DNA of 64,000 bases from Site-B1 sp963827785 (GCA_963827785.1 CAWHCT010000011.1:124001-188000); one strand, 5' to 3'; numbered from the stretch's first letter, positions 16,175 to 25,327 are shown. Made by a program: numbers and translations. Notes: a model not told the origin generated them from the letters alone.

Positions 16175-18352
16175 TTAGACCAATACATTTTCGAAATCTG
16201 AGTCGGCGCAAAAAACGGCCGATATTCTGGATTGATTTACAATTGTGACCATATCTTCTATTTTCATTCCATTTTCAATATTGAAAATGTTTATATCTGT
16301 ATTTCGTTCTTTATTTACGTTTTCAAGCAAATCGCCTTTCTTTAAACTAATTGCAGTGTTTTTTGGAAATCTGATCATCGTATGCAAATCTTCTATATCA
16401 CTTTGGGCAAAAACTAATTTTGGATTATTATTAAGAATATTAACATCAATCGTACCTTTCCAATTTCTGCAGATCAATAGTGAGATCAAAGCCGATAAAT
16501 TATTATTTCTAACACTAAAGGTCTCTTTCCAGTTCTCAGGAATATTAGTCATCCATAAACTTATACTTTTCTCAATTGCAAGACTTGCCGTTGAAAATGG
16601 GATATAAATTATCATTCCAAAATTATTCCGCTTCGCATCTATCAGGAGTTTGTTATAATAATTTAAATTGGAAGTAGCCGAATCGATACTTGCAAAAATT
16701 ATATTCGGTTTAAAGAAAGCCGCATTCAATGATTGCATACTTACATTAACAGTGGTATTAAAATCTGTGTTATCAATAACTGTATAGGATACTGATAGAT
16801 CACTCTCTTTAAACTTAGACACAGCATTCTTAAGAAAATTTTCTAAATTTCGTTGTTCAGCTTCATTTTCATTTCTAAGTGCCAGTATTTTTATTGAACC
16901 TTTTGGATAAATAATTGAGTGAATAAGTTTAAAGGAACTTCTAAGTTCTTTTGGCAAGGTAACAGGAATTAGCAAATCTGGACGCCAAGACCTCACCTCT
17001 CTATCATGTCTTAAACTATTTGTCTTTTTCGTTGCCCATTCGGCTAAGGCTGTAAAAAGCCCACTTCTGGAATCTCCTGCAGCCGATTTGATATTCATTC
17101 TTACCAGATACAAGTAAAATATTACAATAAATATCAATGAGAATAAAGCAAAAATAACGTTAAGTACAAACATTATCGCAATAGAACCAAAGGCTCCAAT
17201 GGCTGGAACAATAAGAGAAATCTTTAAAGTTGGTCTGTAACTTGGTAAACCCAATGTTTGTTCAACAAGAGCAACAACATTCACCATGGCATAAGTGATC
17301 ATAAAGAACATGGTCAATAATGGAGCAATTGTATTTAAATTTCGTAATGAAATTCCAAATAAAACAATGACAGCTGTTATTATCATGGCATTAAACGGTT
17401 CTCCATTTTTTGAAGTTTTTGCAAGTTTCTGACTTTTCGGCAAAATATTTTTTTCTCCCAATGCGAGTAGAATTCTGGGAGCTCCGACAAATGACCCCAG
17501 AGCGGAAGATAGTGTAGCACCTAATAACCCGGCAAGAACTATCGGTCCAAATAAGGATTTATCAATAAAAACATTGTAATTTTTAGCTAATTCATCAGGT
17601 GTGGCAATAACTGCAGCTACAAATATCAAACTGATATAAATTATCGTAGTTAAGATCACCGAAGATATCGTGCCAACAGGAATGCTTTTCCTTGGATTAG
17701 TTAAATCACCCGACATATTAGCTCCTGCCATAACCCCGGTTACAGCTGGGAAAAAAACCGCAAAGACAATCCAGAAAGAGGACCCCTTAAAATCATTTTC
17801 GACAGACCCCGGATATTTGCCAAACCATTCAAAATTAAAATTCAATTCATTAACAAACAAGGATCCGTAAATAGAAACCAGGGATAATACAATAACTCCT
17901 AGAATGACATATTGAATTTTAAATGCAAAACTGGTGCTTATAAAAGCAATTGTCATTACAAGACCAAAAATTAAGAGATCAAGAATTAGTGGGCTAAATT
18001 CTGGTATAAGTGTTTGCATTCCTTCACGAAATCCAAAAATATACATAGCAACTGCAATAGCTTGAGCAAAATAAAATGGAATGCCAATTGCTCCCCCAAT
18101 TTCCAACCCAAGTGATTGTGATATCAAACTAAAGGCTCCACCGCTGCCAATTCTAATATTTGTTGTTATTGAAGATAAGCTCAATGCTGTTGTCAAGGTA
18201 ATGGCCACTGCAAGTAAAACTATTGCTAAAGCCCCAAGTACTCCGGCATTACCCACAACCCACGGTTGACGGATATACATGATTACTCCTAATATAGTTA
18301 ATGTTGTGGGAGTAAACACTCCGGCAAATGTTCCAAATGTCTTTCTGGCCAT
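16175..18352 (-). CDS. SLC12-type (cation-chloride cotransporter-like) APC superfamily transporter
   Basis: 725 residues. About 12 transmembrane helices occupy residues 8-420. The opening FGTFAGVFTPTTLTILGVIM, followed by YIRQPWVVGNAG, is the TM1 signature of SLC12 cotransporters, and IRIGSGGAFSLISQSLG and AVFFPAVTGVMAGANMSGDL are also family hallmarks. The remaining about 300 residues form a soluble C-terminal domain (including PVTLPKELRSSFKLIHSIIY), the counterpart of the SLC12 cytoplasmic domain. Transport of K+, Na+ or Cl-, or of amino acids, cannot be separated by eye. It is divergently arranged against DUF2851, with a 160-bp spacer. Confidence 0.82.
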   Translation of the reverse strand: MARKTFGTFAGVFTPTTLTILGVIMYIRQPWVVGNAGVLGALAIVLLAVAITLTTALSLSSITTNIRIGSGGAFSLISQSLGLEIGGAIGIPFYFAQAIAVAMYIFGFREGMQTLIPEFSPLILDLLIFGLVMTIAFISTSFAFKIQYVILGVIVLSLVSIYGSLFVNELNFNFEWFGKYPGSVENDFKGSSFWIVFAVFFPAVTGVMAGANMSGDLTNPRKSIPVGTISSVILTTIIYISLIFVAAVIATPDELAKNYNVFIDKSLFGPIVLAGLLGATLSSALGSFVGAPRILLALGEKNILPKSQKLAKTSKNGEPFNAMIITAVIVLFGISLRNLNTIAPLLTMFFMITYAMVNVVALVEQTLGLPSYRPTLKISLIVPAIGAFGSIAIMFVLNVIFALFSLIFIVIFYLYLVRMNIKSAAGDSRSGLFTALAEWATKKTNSLRHDREVRSWRPDLLIPVTLPKELRSSFKLIHSIIYPKGSIKILALRNENEAEQRNLENFLKNAVSKFKESDLSVSYTVIDNTDFNTTVNVSMQSLNAAFFKPNIIFASIDSATSNLNYYNKLLIDAKRNNFGMIIYIPFSTASLAIEKSISLWMTNIPENWKETFSVRNNNLSALISLLICRNWKGTIDVNILNNNPKLVFAQSDIEDLHTMIRFPKNTAISLKKGDLLENVNKERNTDINIFNIENGMKIEDMVTIVNQSRISAVFCADSDFENVLV

Positions 18353-18488
18353 AATGTTGAAACTATTACAATATCAATTTAACAGTCTTAATTCCCGAAC
18401 AAATTTTGTATAAGTTGTCAAAAAAAGAACTAAATCTAAGTTACACGATTTTCCTCCAAATTCAGATATTTTTTTAGCTTAATTATGA

Positions 18489-18496
18489 TAAATTTG
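18489..18496 (+). promoter_or_regulatory. Possible -7 element (TAAATTTG) of the DUF2851 operon
   Basis: TAAATTTG matches TAnnTTTG and lies 16 bp before the DUF2851 start. No clear -33 TTG is present at the expected distance, so this is tentative. Confidence 0.4.
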
Positions 18497-18512
18497 TATT
18501 ATTATTTCTATA

Positions 18513-19790
18513 ATGCAGGAAGATTTTTTACATCACATCTGGAAATTTAAAAAGTTTAAAACCTCTGGTTTGGAAACTACCAATGAGGAAATTATTGAAA
18601 TAGTCTCAATAGGACAGCACAACTTGAACTCGGGACCGGATTTTTTTAATGCACAAATAAAGATTGATAATCAATTGTGGGCGGGCAACGTTGAGATCCA
18701 TGTAAAAAGCAGCGACTGGTTTGTGCATAATCATGAAAAAGATAAGGCCTATGACAATGTGATCCTCCATGTGGTTTGGGAGCATGATTCAGATATTTTC
18801 AGGAAGGACCAAACAAAAATACCTGCACTGGAATTAAAATCCTTGGTGTCTCAAAATGCCTTAAACAATTACAATAAATTATTCTCACGAACACAAAAAT
18901 GGATCAATTGCGAAAATGAATTTAATTCTGTAGATGACTTTACGATCAGCAAGTGGCTGGAACGCGTTTATTTTGAGCGACTGGAACGAAAATCTCAGAA
19001 TTTAGAATTATTGCTCAAATCATCAGCAAATGATTGGGAAGCGGTTTTATTTAAAATGTTAGCCAAAAATTTTGGCTTAAAAGTTAACGGCGAAGCGTTT
19101 TTAAGTTTAGCCAATTCAATAGACTATAATATTATCAGAAAACTTCAACCAAATTTAACAAGTCTGGAGGCACTTTTTTATGGTCAGTCAGGGTTATTGA
19201 TTGAAGATATTCAAGACCCATATTTCAATAAACTTGCGTCGGAATATAAGTTTTTGAAGCAAAAATTCAGTCTGTCAAATGATAATGTTACTCCTTTACA
19301 GTTCTTTAGGTTAAGACCGCCAAATTTTCCAACAATAAGAATATCTCAATTAGCCAATTTACTTCATCAGCATCAAAATTTGTTCTCAAAGGTGATCGAG
19401 ATCGATTCAATGAAAGCGTTTTATGATCTTTTTAAAATAAACACTTCAGAATTTTGGGAAACTCATTACACATTCGGCAAGCAATCAAAATCATCAAAGA
19501 AAATCCTTTCAAGATCGTTCATTGATCTCCTTCTTATTAACACTTTAATACCCATAAAGTTTAGCCATGCCCATTTTTTAGGCAAAGATGTTGAAGATTC
19601 TATATTAAATTTAATTTATGAAATTCCGTCAGAAAAGAACAGGGTAATTGAAAAATTCAATGAACTAAAATCTGTTTCAAAAAACGCTTTACAATCACAG
19701 GCATTGATCCAACTCAAAAATGAATATTGTGATAAAAATAAATGCTTGCAATGTGCAATTGGTAGTAGTATTTTAACAAGAAATCATTAA
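18513..19790 (+). CDS. DUF2851 family protein
   Basis: 425 residues, no signal peptide. The N-terminus (MQEDFLHHIWKFKKF, then IGQHNLNSGPDFFNAQIKID) and WAGNVEIHVKSSDWFVHNHE are the hallmarks of DUF2851, a family restricted largely to Bacteroidota. The N-terminal third, with its Asp/Glu/Lys pattern (GPDFFNAQI, VEIHVKSSDW), resembles a PD-(D/E)xK nuclease-like fold, but that is an impression, not a demonstrated activity. The C-terminus carries a CDKNKCLQCAIG cysteine cluster near 415-422. The gene is followed after 9 bp by a PspC-domain gene and a potassium channel, with which it is probably cotranscribed. Confidence 0.85.
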   Translation: MQEDFLHHIWKFKKFKTSGLETTNEEIIEIVSIGQHNLNSGPDFFNAQIKIDNQLWAGNVEIHVKSSDWFVHNHEKDKAYDNVILHVVWEHDSDIFRKDQTKIPALELKSLVSQNALNNYNKLFSRTQKWINCENEFNSVDDFTISKWLERVYFERLERKSQNLELLLKSSANDWEAVLFKMLAKNFGLKVNGEAFLSLANSIDYNIIRKLQPNLTSLEALFYGQSGLLIEDIQDPYFNKLASEYKFLKQKFSLSNDNVTPLQFFRLRPPNFPTIRISQLANLLHQHQNLFSKVIEIDSMKAFYDLFKINTSEFWETHYTFGKQSKSSKKILSRSFIDLLLINTLIPIKFSHAHFLGKDVEDSILNLIYEIPSEKNRVIEKFNELKSVSKNALQSQALIQLKNEYCDKNKCLQCAIGSSILTRNH

Positions 19791-19799
19791 TTTGCAGGC

Positions 19800-20027
19800 A
19801 TGAACGCAATATATAAACCATTACTCTATTTTCAAAAGCATGGATATTACGTATGTCAGCGCATTGCTGACAGATTTGGTATTAGGGCAAAGGTTGTTCG
19901 TACCACTTTCATGTACCTGACTTTTGTCACCGTAGGTTTTGGCTTTGCTTTGTATCTTTTTTTAGCCTTTTGGATGAAAATAAAAGATCTGGTATATACA
20001 AAACGTAATTCTGTTTTTGATCTCTAA
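19800..20027 (+). CDS. PspC-domain small membrane protein
   Basis: 75 residues. The sequence shows the PspC pattern of an N-terminal amphipathic part (FQKHGYYVCQRIADRFGIRA) followed by one transmembrane helix (about 37-58, TFMYLTFVTVGFGFALYLFL). PspC domains act in phage-shock-type membrane stress sensing in other bacteria; a free-standing copy of this size is common in flavobacteria and uncharacterised. It sits 9 bp after DUF2851 and 6 bp before the channel gene. Confidence 0.8.
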   Translation: MNAIYKPLLYFQKHGYYVCQRIADRFGIRAKVVRTTFMYLTFVTVGFGFALYLFLAFWMKIKDLVYTKRNSVFDL

Positions 20028-20033
20028 TTAAAT

Positions 20034-21050
20034 ATGGTAAGACTGTTTAGCTTTTTCAGGACCAAGATCTATTTAGCTTTATTTATGCTGGTGTTCATAT
20101 TAGTAATTGGTGTTCTGGGCTATAAATTTATTTCTGATTATTCCTGGATTGATTCCATCTACATGACAGTAATAACTATTACTACAGTTGGTTTTGGTGA
20201 GGTACAGCCATTAGATGAGTTTTCTAAAATATTCACCATATTTTTAATTTTGGCTAGTATTATAATTGTAGGATACGCATTATCAATAATTACGGAATAT
20301 ATATTAAGTAAAAATAATATTGAAGAACTAAAACTTAAAAGGATGCAGAAAAAAATTGAAAGTCTGTCAAACCACATAATTATATGCGGTTATGGAAGAA
20401 ACGGAAAACAGGCTGCAACAAAATTATTGGCGTATAAAAAACCTTTTGTTGTTATTGAAAAGGATAAGGATTTAATTGATAAGAGCCAATCAGAAACCGT
20501 ACCCTTTGTTGAAGGTAATGCTAATGAAGATGAAATACTTGATATGGCTGGTATAGATCGTGCCAGTGCTTTAATTTCTGCTCTTCCAAATGATGCTGAT
20601 AATCTATTTATTGTATTATCGGCAAGGCAGATCAATAAAAAACTTCACATAATAAGTAGAGCATCTCAGGAAACATCCTATAACAAATTAAAACTGGCAG
20701 GAGCTAATAATGTGATTCTTCCGGATAAGATTGGTGGTGACCATATGGCTTCTCTAGTGGTTATTCCTGGCTTGGTCGAGTTTATTGATAATTTAACCAT
20801 TGTTGGTAAGGATGGAATCAATATAGAGGAAGTACCGGTTGAAATGTTATATGACTCTTCTAAACCAAAATCGATCAAAGATTTAGATTTCAGACATGAG
20901 ACCGGATGTACCGTAATTGGCTATAAAAGTCCGGAAGGTGAATACACCATTAACCCTGATGCCAGCAGATTATTAGTTCCAAATTCCAAGATAATTGTAT
21001 TAGGTAGACCAGAGCAAATTGATAAACTAAATAATCTGTATAACATTTAG
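20034..21050 (+). CDS. Potassium channel with RCK (TrkA-N/TrkA-C) domains
   Basis: 338 residues. Two transmembrane helices (about 13-33 and 64-87) flank a pore loop with the selectivity filter TTVGFG (residues 50-55). The cytoplasmic part begins with an RCK/TrkA-N Rossmann domain (HIIICGYGRNGKQAATKLL, about 113-130, nucleotide-binding GxGxxG). The TrkA-C domain follows (about 245-338). The overall plan is that of MthK/Kch-type ligand-gated K+ channels. It is third in the DUF2851-PspC-channel cluster, giving the cluster a membrane-homeostasis flavour. Confidence 0.92.
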   Translation: MVRLFSFFRTKIYLALFMLVFILVIGVLGYKFISDYSWIDSIYMTVITITTVGFGEVQPLDEFSKIFTIFLILASIIIVGYALSIITEYILSKNNIEELKLKRMQKKIESLSNHIIICGYGRNGKQAATKLLAYKKPFVVIEKDKDLIDKSQSETVPFVEGNANEDEILDMAGIDRASALISALPNDADNLFIVLSARQINKKLHIISRASQETSYNKLKLAGANNVILPDKIGGDHMASLVVIPGLVEFIDNLTIVGKDGINIEEVPVEMLYDSSKPKSIKDLDFRHETGCTVIGYKSPEGEYTINPDASRLLVPNSKIIVLGRPEQIDKLNNLYNI

Positions 21051-21150
21051 TTTCTCATTCCCTTTTTTAGAGCTTATGTTTTAAAAAATCATTTTTTTTT
21101 AGCATCTTGCTGACTTTAATCTTATAATACTAACTAACCTGTAATAAACC

Positions 21151-22755
21151 ATGAAGAAATATCTTCTTTCATTAACGACCTTTTTTATTCCTTTTTTAAT
21201 CGTTGCTCAAGAGATGCAGGAATTGGGAATAGACGAAAAGATTGATCTATGGTTTGGTAATGCTACAGGATGGTTTGTTAATTTTATTTTTTATCAGATA
21301 CCATTTTCAGAAGAAATAAATGTCTATTGGGTTTTGTTTCCATTAATTTTAGGGGCATCTTATTTCACAATCTATTTTAAGTTTATCAATTTCAGCGCTT
21401 TTTGGACATCAATTAATATTGTGAGAGGGAAATATGACGATTTAGAAGAAAGGAAAGATCATAAAGTAGAAATAGGGAAATTACCATTTACAGATGAAAA
21501 TGATAATCCAGATACGATAAGGGTTGAAGGTCATGAGGGAGAGGTCTCACATTTCCAGGCATTAACAGCAGCATTGTCGGCAACGGTTGGATTAGGGAAT
21601 ATTGCAGGTGTTGCTATAGCGGTTTCAATTGGTGGAGCAGGAGCAACTTTTTGGATGATAGTTGCCGGCCTTTTGGGAATGGCATCAAAATTTGTAGAAT
21701 GTACACTAGGTGTGAAATATAGAGATATTGAAGATGATGGGACTGTTTATGGTGGGCCAATGTATTACTTGACAAAGGGACTGAAATCTAAAGGACTAGG
21801 CGGTTTAGGAAAAGTATTGGCATTTGTGTTTGCAATCTTTGTTATTGGAGGCTCCTTTGGTGGAGGCAACATGTTTCAGGTTAATCAGGCGTTTCAATTA
21901 GTAGAAAATATTACTGGAGGAGAAAATTCATTTCTTCATGGTTATGGATGGTTATTTGGTTTAGTAATGGCAATTCTTGTCGGTATTGTTATTATTGGAG
22001 GAATAAAATCCATTGCAAAAGTAACCGATAAAATAGTTCCTTTTATGGTAGTAATTTATGTTGCTGCATCCTTATTTGTATTAATTTCTAAATATGATAT
22101 GATTGGAGATGCATTTATGCAAATTTTTTATGGAGCTTTTAGTCCAGAAGGAGTTATGGGAGGTGCAGTTGGTGTATTGGTTCAAGGATTTAGGCGAGCA
22201 GCTTTTTCTAATGAAGCTGGTATTGGTTCTGCATCTATAGCACACTCTGCGGTAAAAACTAAATATGCGGCTAGTGAAGGTATGGTTGCTCTGTTAGAAC
22301 CGTTTATAGACACTGTAGTAGTTTGCACAATGACAGCTTTAGTATTGATCATAACAGGTAACGTTGTAGCAGAAAATGCCTCATTAAATGATGCGCAGGC
22401 AATCCTATTAACATCAGGTGCATTTGAGTCTGTGATATCCTGGTTTCCATACGTGTTAACTTTAGCAGTAATATTATTTGCATTTAGTACAATGATCTCC
22501 TGGTCCTATTATGGTTTCCAAGGATGGTCATATCTGTTTGGAAGATCAAAAAAAATGGAATATACATACAAAATTATATTCTGTGTTTTCGTCATTATAG
22601 GAGCAGCTGCAAGTTTAGGATCCGTTATTGGATTTTCTGATGCAATGATTTTTGCTATGATGGTTCCCAATATGATTGGTATTGTAATACTAGCACCAAA
22701 AGTCAAAGAAGAACTCAATAAATACCTGAATGCGATCAAGGCTAGAAAAGGATAA
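21151..22755 (+). CDS. Alanine/glycine:cation symporter (AGCS family)
   Basis: 534 residues with about 11 membrane helices and an unusual extra hydrophobic leader (MKKYLLSLTTFFIPFLIVAQ) that looks like a signal peptide. AGCS signatures are clear: LSATVGLGNIAGVAIAVSIG, then GGAGATFWMIVAGLLGMASK, FVECTLGVKYRD, YGGPMYYL, and GFRRAAFSNEAGIGSASIAH. The last is the family's cation/substrate region. It imports small amino acids such as alanine or glycine with Na+ or H+. An acidic, Lys-rich loop at residues 95-125 (EERKDHKVEIGKLPFTDEND) lies between helices 2 and 3 and is longer than in E. coli-type members. Confidence 0.92.
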   Translation: MKKYLLSLTTFFIPFLIVAQEMQELGIDEKIDLWFGNATGWFVNFIFYQIPFSEEINVYWVLFPLILGASYFTIYFKFINFSAFWTSINIVRGKYDDLEERKDHKVEIGKLPFTDENDNPDTIRVEGHEGEVSHFQALTAALSATVGLGNIAGVAIAVSIGGAGATFWMIVAGLLGMASKFVECTLGVKYRDIEDDGTVYGGPMYYLTKGLKSKGLGGLGKVLAFVFAIFVIGGSFGGGNMFQVNQAFQLVENITGGENSFLHGYGWLFGLVMAILVGIVIIGGIKSIAKVTDKIVPFMVVIYVAASLFVLISKYDMIGDAFMQIFYGAFSPEGVMGGAVGVLVQGFRRAAFSNEAGIGSASIAHSAVKTKYAASEGMVALLEPFIDTVVVCTMTALVLIITGNVVAENASLNDAQAILLTSGAFESVISWFPYVLTLAVILFAFSTMISWSYYGFQGWSYLFGRSKKMEYTYKIIFCVFVIIGAAASLGSVIGFSDAMIFAMMVPNMIGIVILAPKVKEELNKYLNAIKARKG

Positions 22756-22798
22756 TTTATCAGAGTTTAACTGAAGATTGATTTAATTATTTAATCAG

Positions 22799-23674
22799 AT
22801 GAATTATTTTAAATCTCACTTTATGTTTTCTAAAGGACAACAAAGTGGGATTTTTTTATTGGTTATTCTCATATTGGGGTTATTATGTATTTACTTCTTT
22901 GTAGATTTTTCTTCAAAAGAATTTGAATATGATAATCAAGAATTAGATAAGTTTCAGAAAGAGATCGATTCCCTTAAATTGGTTGAGATTGAGAATAACA
23001 CACCAAAAATCTATCCTTTCAATCCAAATTACATCACCGATTATAAAGGTTATACCCTTGGGATGAATGTTGAAGAAATAGACAGGTTATTGGAATTTAG
23101 AAAACAGGATAGATGGATCAATTCAGCTAAGCAGTTTCAGCAAGTTACACGAGTTTCCGATTCTCTTTTAAATGTGATTTCACCGTACTTCAAATTTCCG
23201 GATTGGGTCACCAATCCTAAAACTAATTCTTCTAGCAGTTATCAAACAAATTACAAAAAAAGTGATTCTCAAAAAATTGATTTGAATAAGGCTACGGCAT
23301 TACAACTACAAAGGGTGAATGGAATAGGAGAAAAATTATCAGAACGGATTATAAGATACAGGAATCGTTTTGTAGGGGGTTTCATTGCCGATGTTCAATT
23401 GCAGGATGTTTATGGATTAACTCCGGAGGTCATTGAACGAATCACGAATGATTTTACAGTTAAAACACCTCGAAAAGTTCAATTAATAAATCTGAATACT
23501 GCAACAGTCGAACAATTGGTTACAATTCAACATATTGATTATGATCTGGCTCATGCCATAATCGAACAAAGAACCTTACGGGAGGGATTCAAATCTTTTG
23601 AAGAATTAACAAAAGTTAAAGATTTTCCAGTCCATAAAATTGATATAATTAAATTATATTTGTCGCTAGAATAA
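22799..23674 (+). CDS. Membrane-anchored helix-hairpin-helix (ComEA-like) protein
   Basis: 291 residues. One N-terminal membrane helix (about 19-38, GIFLLVILILGLLCIYFFVD) anchors an extracytoplasmic chain. A degenerate helix-hairpin-helix lies at about 75-115, a canonical one at 160-195 (IDLNKATALQLQRVNGIGEK, LSERIIRYRNRFVGGF), and another at 235-275 (INLNTATVEQLVTIQHI). Such ComEA-like HhH modules bind double-stranded DNA without sequence preference, so DNA uptake or envelope DNA binding is possible. Single-gene context between a symporter and an acyl-CoA dehydrogenase gives no further hint. Confidence 0.82.
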   Translation: MNYFKSHFMFSKGQQSGIFLLVILILGLLCIYFFVDFSSKEFEYDNQELDKFQKEIDSLKLVEIENNTPKIYPFNPNYITDYKGYTLGMNVEEIDRLLEFRKQDRWINSAKQFQQVTRVSDSLLNVISPYFKFPDWVTNPKTNSSSSYQTNYKKSDSQKIDLNKATALQLQRVNGIGEKLSERIIRYRNRFVGGFIADVQLQDVYGLTPEVIERITNDFTVKTPRKVQLINLNTATVEQLVTIQHIDYDLAHAIIEQRTLREGFKSFEELTKVKDFPVHKIDIIKLYLSLE

Positions 23675-23695
23675 AAATTGCTAAAATAAGGTTAA

Positions 23696-24835
23696 ATGAA
23701 CTTTGATTATTCAGAAGAACAAAGGTTAATTGCTGCGTCTGCACGAGACTTTGCAGAGCAATACATCAGACCCAATATTATGAAATGGGATGAGGCTCAA
23801 ACCTTTCCGGTTGAAGTATTCAAAAAGGCTGGAGAAATGGGTTTCATGGGCATATTTATTCCTCAGGAATATGGTGGATCGGGTTTAGGATATCATGAAT
23901 ATATTGCAATAATCGATGAGATATCTCAGGTAGATCCATCCATAGGCTTATCAATAGCGGCTCACAACTCCTTATGCACAGGACACATCTATTACTTTGG
24001 AAATGAAGACCAAAAACACAAATGGTTACCAAAATTGACTTCAGCAGAATGGATAGGAGCCTGGGGATTGACAGAACATGGAACGGGTAGTGATGCAGGA
24101 AATATGACTACAACAGCAATTAAAGATGGCGACTATTATGTATTAAACGGAACCAAGAATTTTATTACTCATGGTAAAAGCGGAGACATAGCAGTTGTAA
24201 TTGCAAGAACTGGAGAAAAAGGTGATTCCAGGGGAATGACAGCATTTGTCATTGAAAGAGGAACCAAAGGCTTTTCAAGTGGTAAGAAAGAAGATAAATT
24301 AGGCATGCGAGCCAGTGAAACTGCCGAGTTGGTTTTTGATAATTGTCGGGTGCATAAAGACAATATATTGGGTGAAGTAGGTGAAGGATTTGTACAATCC
24401 TTAAAAGTGCTGGATGGTGGCAGAATCTCAATAGGTGCATTATCTCTCGGGATTTCAAAAGGAGCATTTAAAGCATCCTTAAAATACTCAAAAGAAAGAC
24501 ATCAGTTTGGTAAGCCAATTTCAAGTTTCCAAGGCATATCGTTCAAACTGGCCGATATGGCCACTGAAATTGAAGCATCAGAGTTATTATTACATAAGGC
24601 AGCAACCAAAAAAAATAAAGGAGAACGCATGACAACACTGGGTGCTATGGCAAAGATGTATGCAAGTGAAGCCTGTGTTAAAATATCCAATGATGCCGTA
24701 CAAATACATGGTGGTTATGGTTACACCAAAATCTATCCCGTGGAGAAGTTCTACAGAGATTCAAAATTGTGCACAATAGGCGAAGGAACAACAGAGATTC
24801 AAAAAATGGTAATATCCCGTAATATTTTAAAATAA
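23696..24835 (+). CDS. Acyl-CoA dehydrogenase
   Basis: 379 residues, the usual length of short/medium-chain acyl-CoA dehydrogenases. All family landmarks are present: N-terminal helices, GAWGLTEHGTGSDAGNMTTT (FAD-binding middle domain, residues about 119-140), KNFITHGKSGDIAVV, SSGKKEDKLGMRASETAELV, KERHQFGKPISSFQGI, YASEACVKISNDAVQIHGGY, and YRDSKLCTIGEGTTEIQ near the end, which includes the catalytic Glu region. It oxidises acyl-CoA to trans-2-enoyl-CoA with electrons passing to ETF. Chain-length or branched-chain preference cannot be read by eye. Confidence 0.95.
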   Translation: MNFDYSEEQRLIAASARDFAEQYIRPNIMKWDEAQTFPVEVFKKAGEMGFMGIFIPQEYGGSGLGYHEYIAIIDEISQVDPSIGLSIAAHNSLCTGHIYYFGNEDQKHKWLPKLTSAEWIGAWGLTEHGTGSDAGNMTTTAIKDGDYYVLNGTKNFITHGKSGDIAVVIARTGEKGDSRGMTAFVIERGTKGFSSGKKEDKLGMRASETAELVFDNCRVHKDNILGEVGEGFVQSLKVLDGGRISIGALSLGISKGAFKASLKYSKERHQFGKPISSFQGISFKLADMATEIEASELLLHKAATKKNKGERMTTLGAMAKMYASEACVKISNDAVQIHGGYGYTKIYPVEKFYRDSKLCTIGEGTTEIQKMVISRNILK

Positions 24836-24840
24836 TTACT

Positions 24841-24988
24841 TGGGCATTCCCACACAATTAGTGTGGTCGCGCTTTCGCTGCTCGCTTTAAAACATTTTGT
24901 CACACTCGGCTTGTCGAAGCGCCTTTTTAGCAAAATCACAAAATGTTTCACGAGCTCATACAACAAGCTCAATCGCTAATGCAAAACA
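24841..24988. repeat. Flavobacterial intergenic repeat element (~150 bp)
   Basis: The stretch begins with GGGCATTCCCACAC, continues with GTGTGGTCGCGCTTTCGCTG and ends with GCTCAATCGCTAATGCA. This order matches a dispersed, partly palindromic repeat that I recognise from many flavobacterial genomes (GGGCGTTCCC...GGTCGGGCTTTC...GCTCAATCCCTAACGC). Internally, ACACAATTAGTGTG and the ACATTTTGT / ACAAAATGT pairs form hairpins. It does not encode protein and lies between the acyl-CoA dehydrogenase and rpsU. Confidence 0.6.
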
Positions 24989-25015
24989 TGAGAATTAAAA
25001 ATATTTCATTATTAA

Positions 25016-25045
25016 TTGTAAATTATTAATTACTTCCTATATTTG
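25016..25045 (+). promoter_or_regulatory. rpsU promoter (TTG-N19-TATATTTG)
   Basis: TTG at 25016-25018 and TATATTTG at 25038-25045 match the flavobacterial consensus. Transcription should start near 25050 and give a leader of about 60 nt containing part of a GATAGCTAT palindrome and the strong ribosome binding site. Confidence 0.75.
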
Positions 25046-25096
25046 CATCCCGATTCCGATAGCTATGTGAATTATTGGAACGGAAATCTAAAAGAG

Positions 25097-25103
25097 AGGA
25101 GGT
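25097..25103 (+). promoter_or_regulatory. Perfect Shine-Dalgarno sequence before rpsU
   Basis: AGGAGGT ends 9 nt before the ATG at 25113. It is the only perfect Shine-Dalgarno I see at any gene start in this window. In Flavobacterium johnsoniae the anti-SD of 16S rRNA is sequestered in the ribosome by a pocket including bS21, and rpsU itself keeps a strong SD. The accepted reading is autogenous control: ribosomes lacking bS21 expose the anti-SD and translate rpsU. Confidence 0.85.
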
Positions 25104-25112
25104 TAAGAGACT

Positions 25113-25307
25113 ATGTTAATAATACCAATTAAAGAAGGAGAAAATATAGACAGAGCGCTAAAGCGTTTCAAAAGAAAATTTGATAAAACTGGTACTAAGC
25201 GTCAGTTACAAACTCGCAAGCAGTTTACAAAACCTTCTGTTGAAAGACGAGCTCAAATTCAAAAAGCACAGTATATTCAAAGATTAAGAGATCAAGAAGA
25301 TCTTTAA
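25113..25307 (+). CDS. rpsU: 30S ribosomal protein bS21
   Basis: 64 residues, typical for bS21. Starts MLIIPIKEGENIDRALKRFK, followed by the basic helix RKFDKTGTKRQLQTRKQFTK. It binds the platform of the small subunit near the 3' end of 16S rRNA. Regulation is visible: own promoter, a perfect Shine-Dalgarno and a strong terminator directly downstream, so it is monocistronic even though xerC follows on the same strand. Confidence 0.96.
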   Translation: MLIIPIKEGENIDRALKRFKRKFDKTGTKRQLQTRKQFTKPSVERRAQIQKAQYIQRLRDQEDL

Positions 25308-25327
25308 TTATTTGAGAATAAATACAT

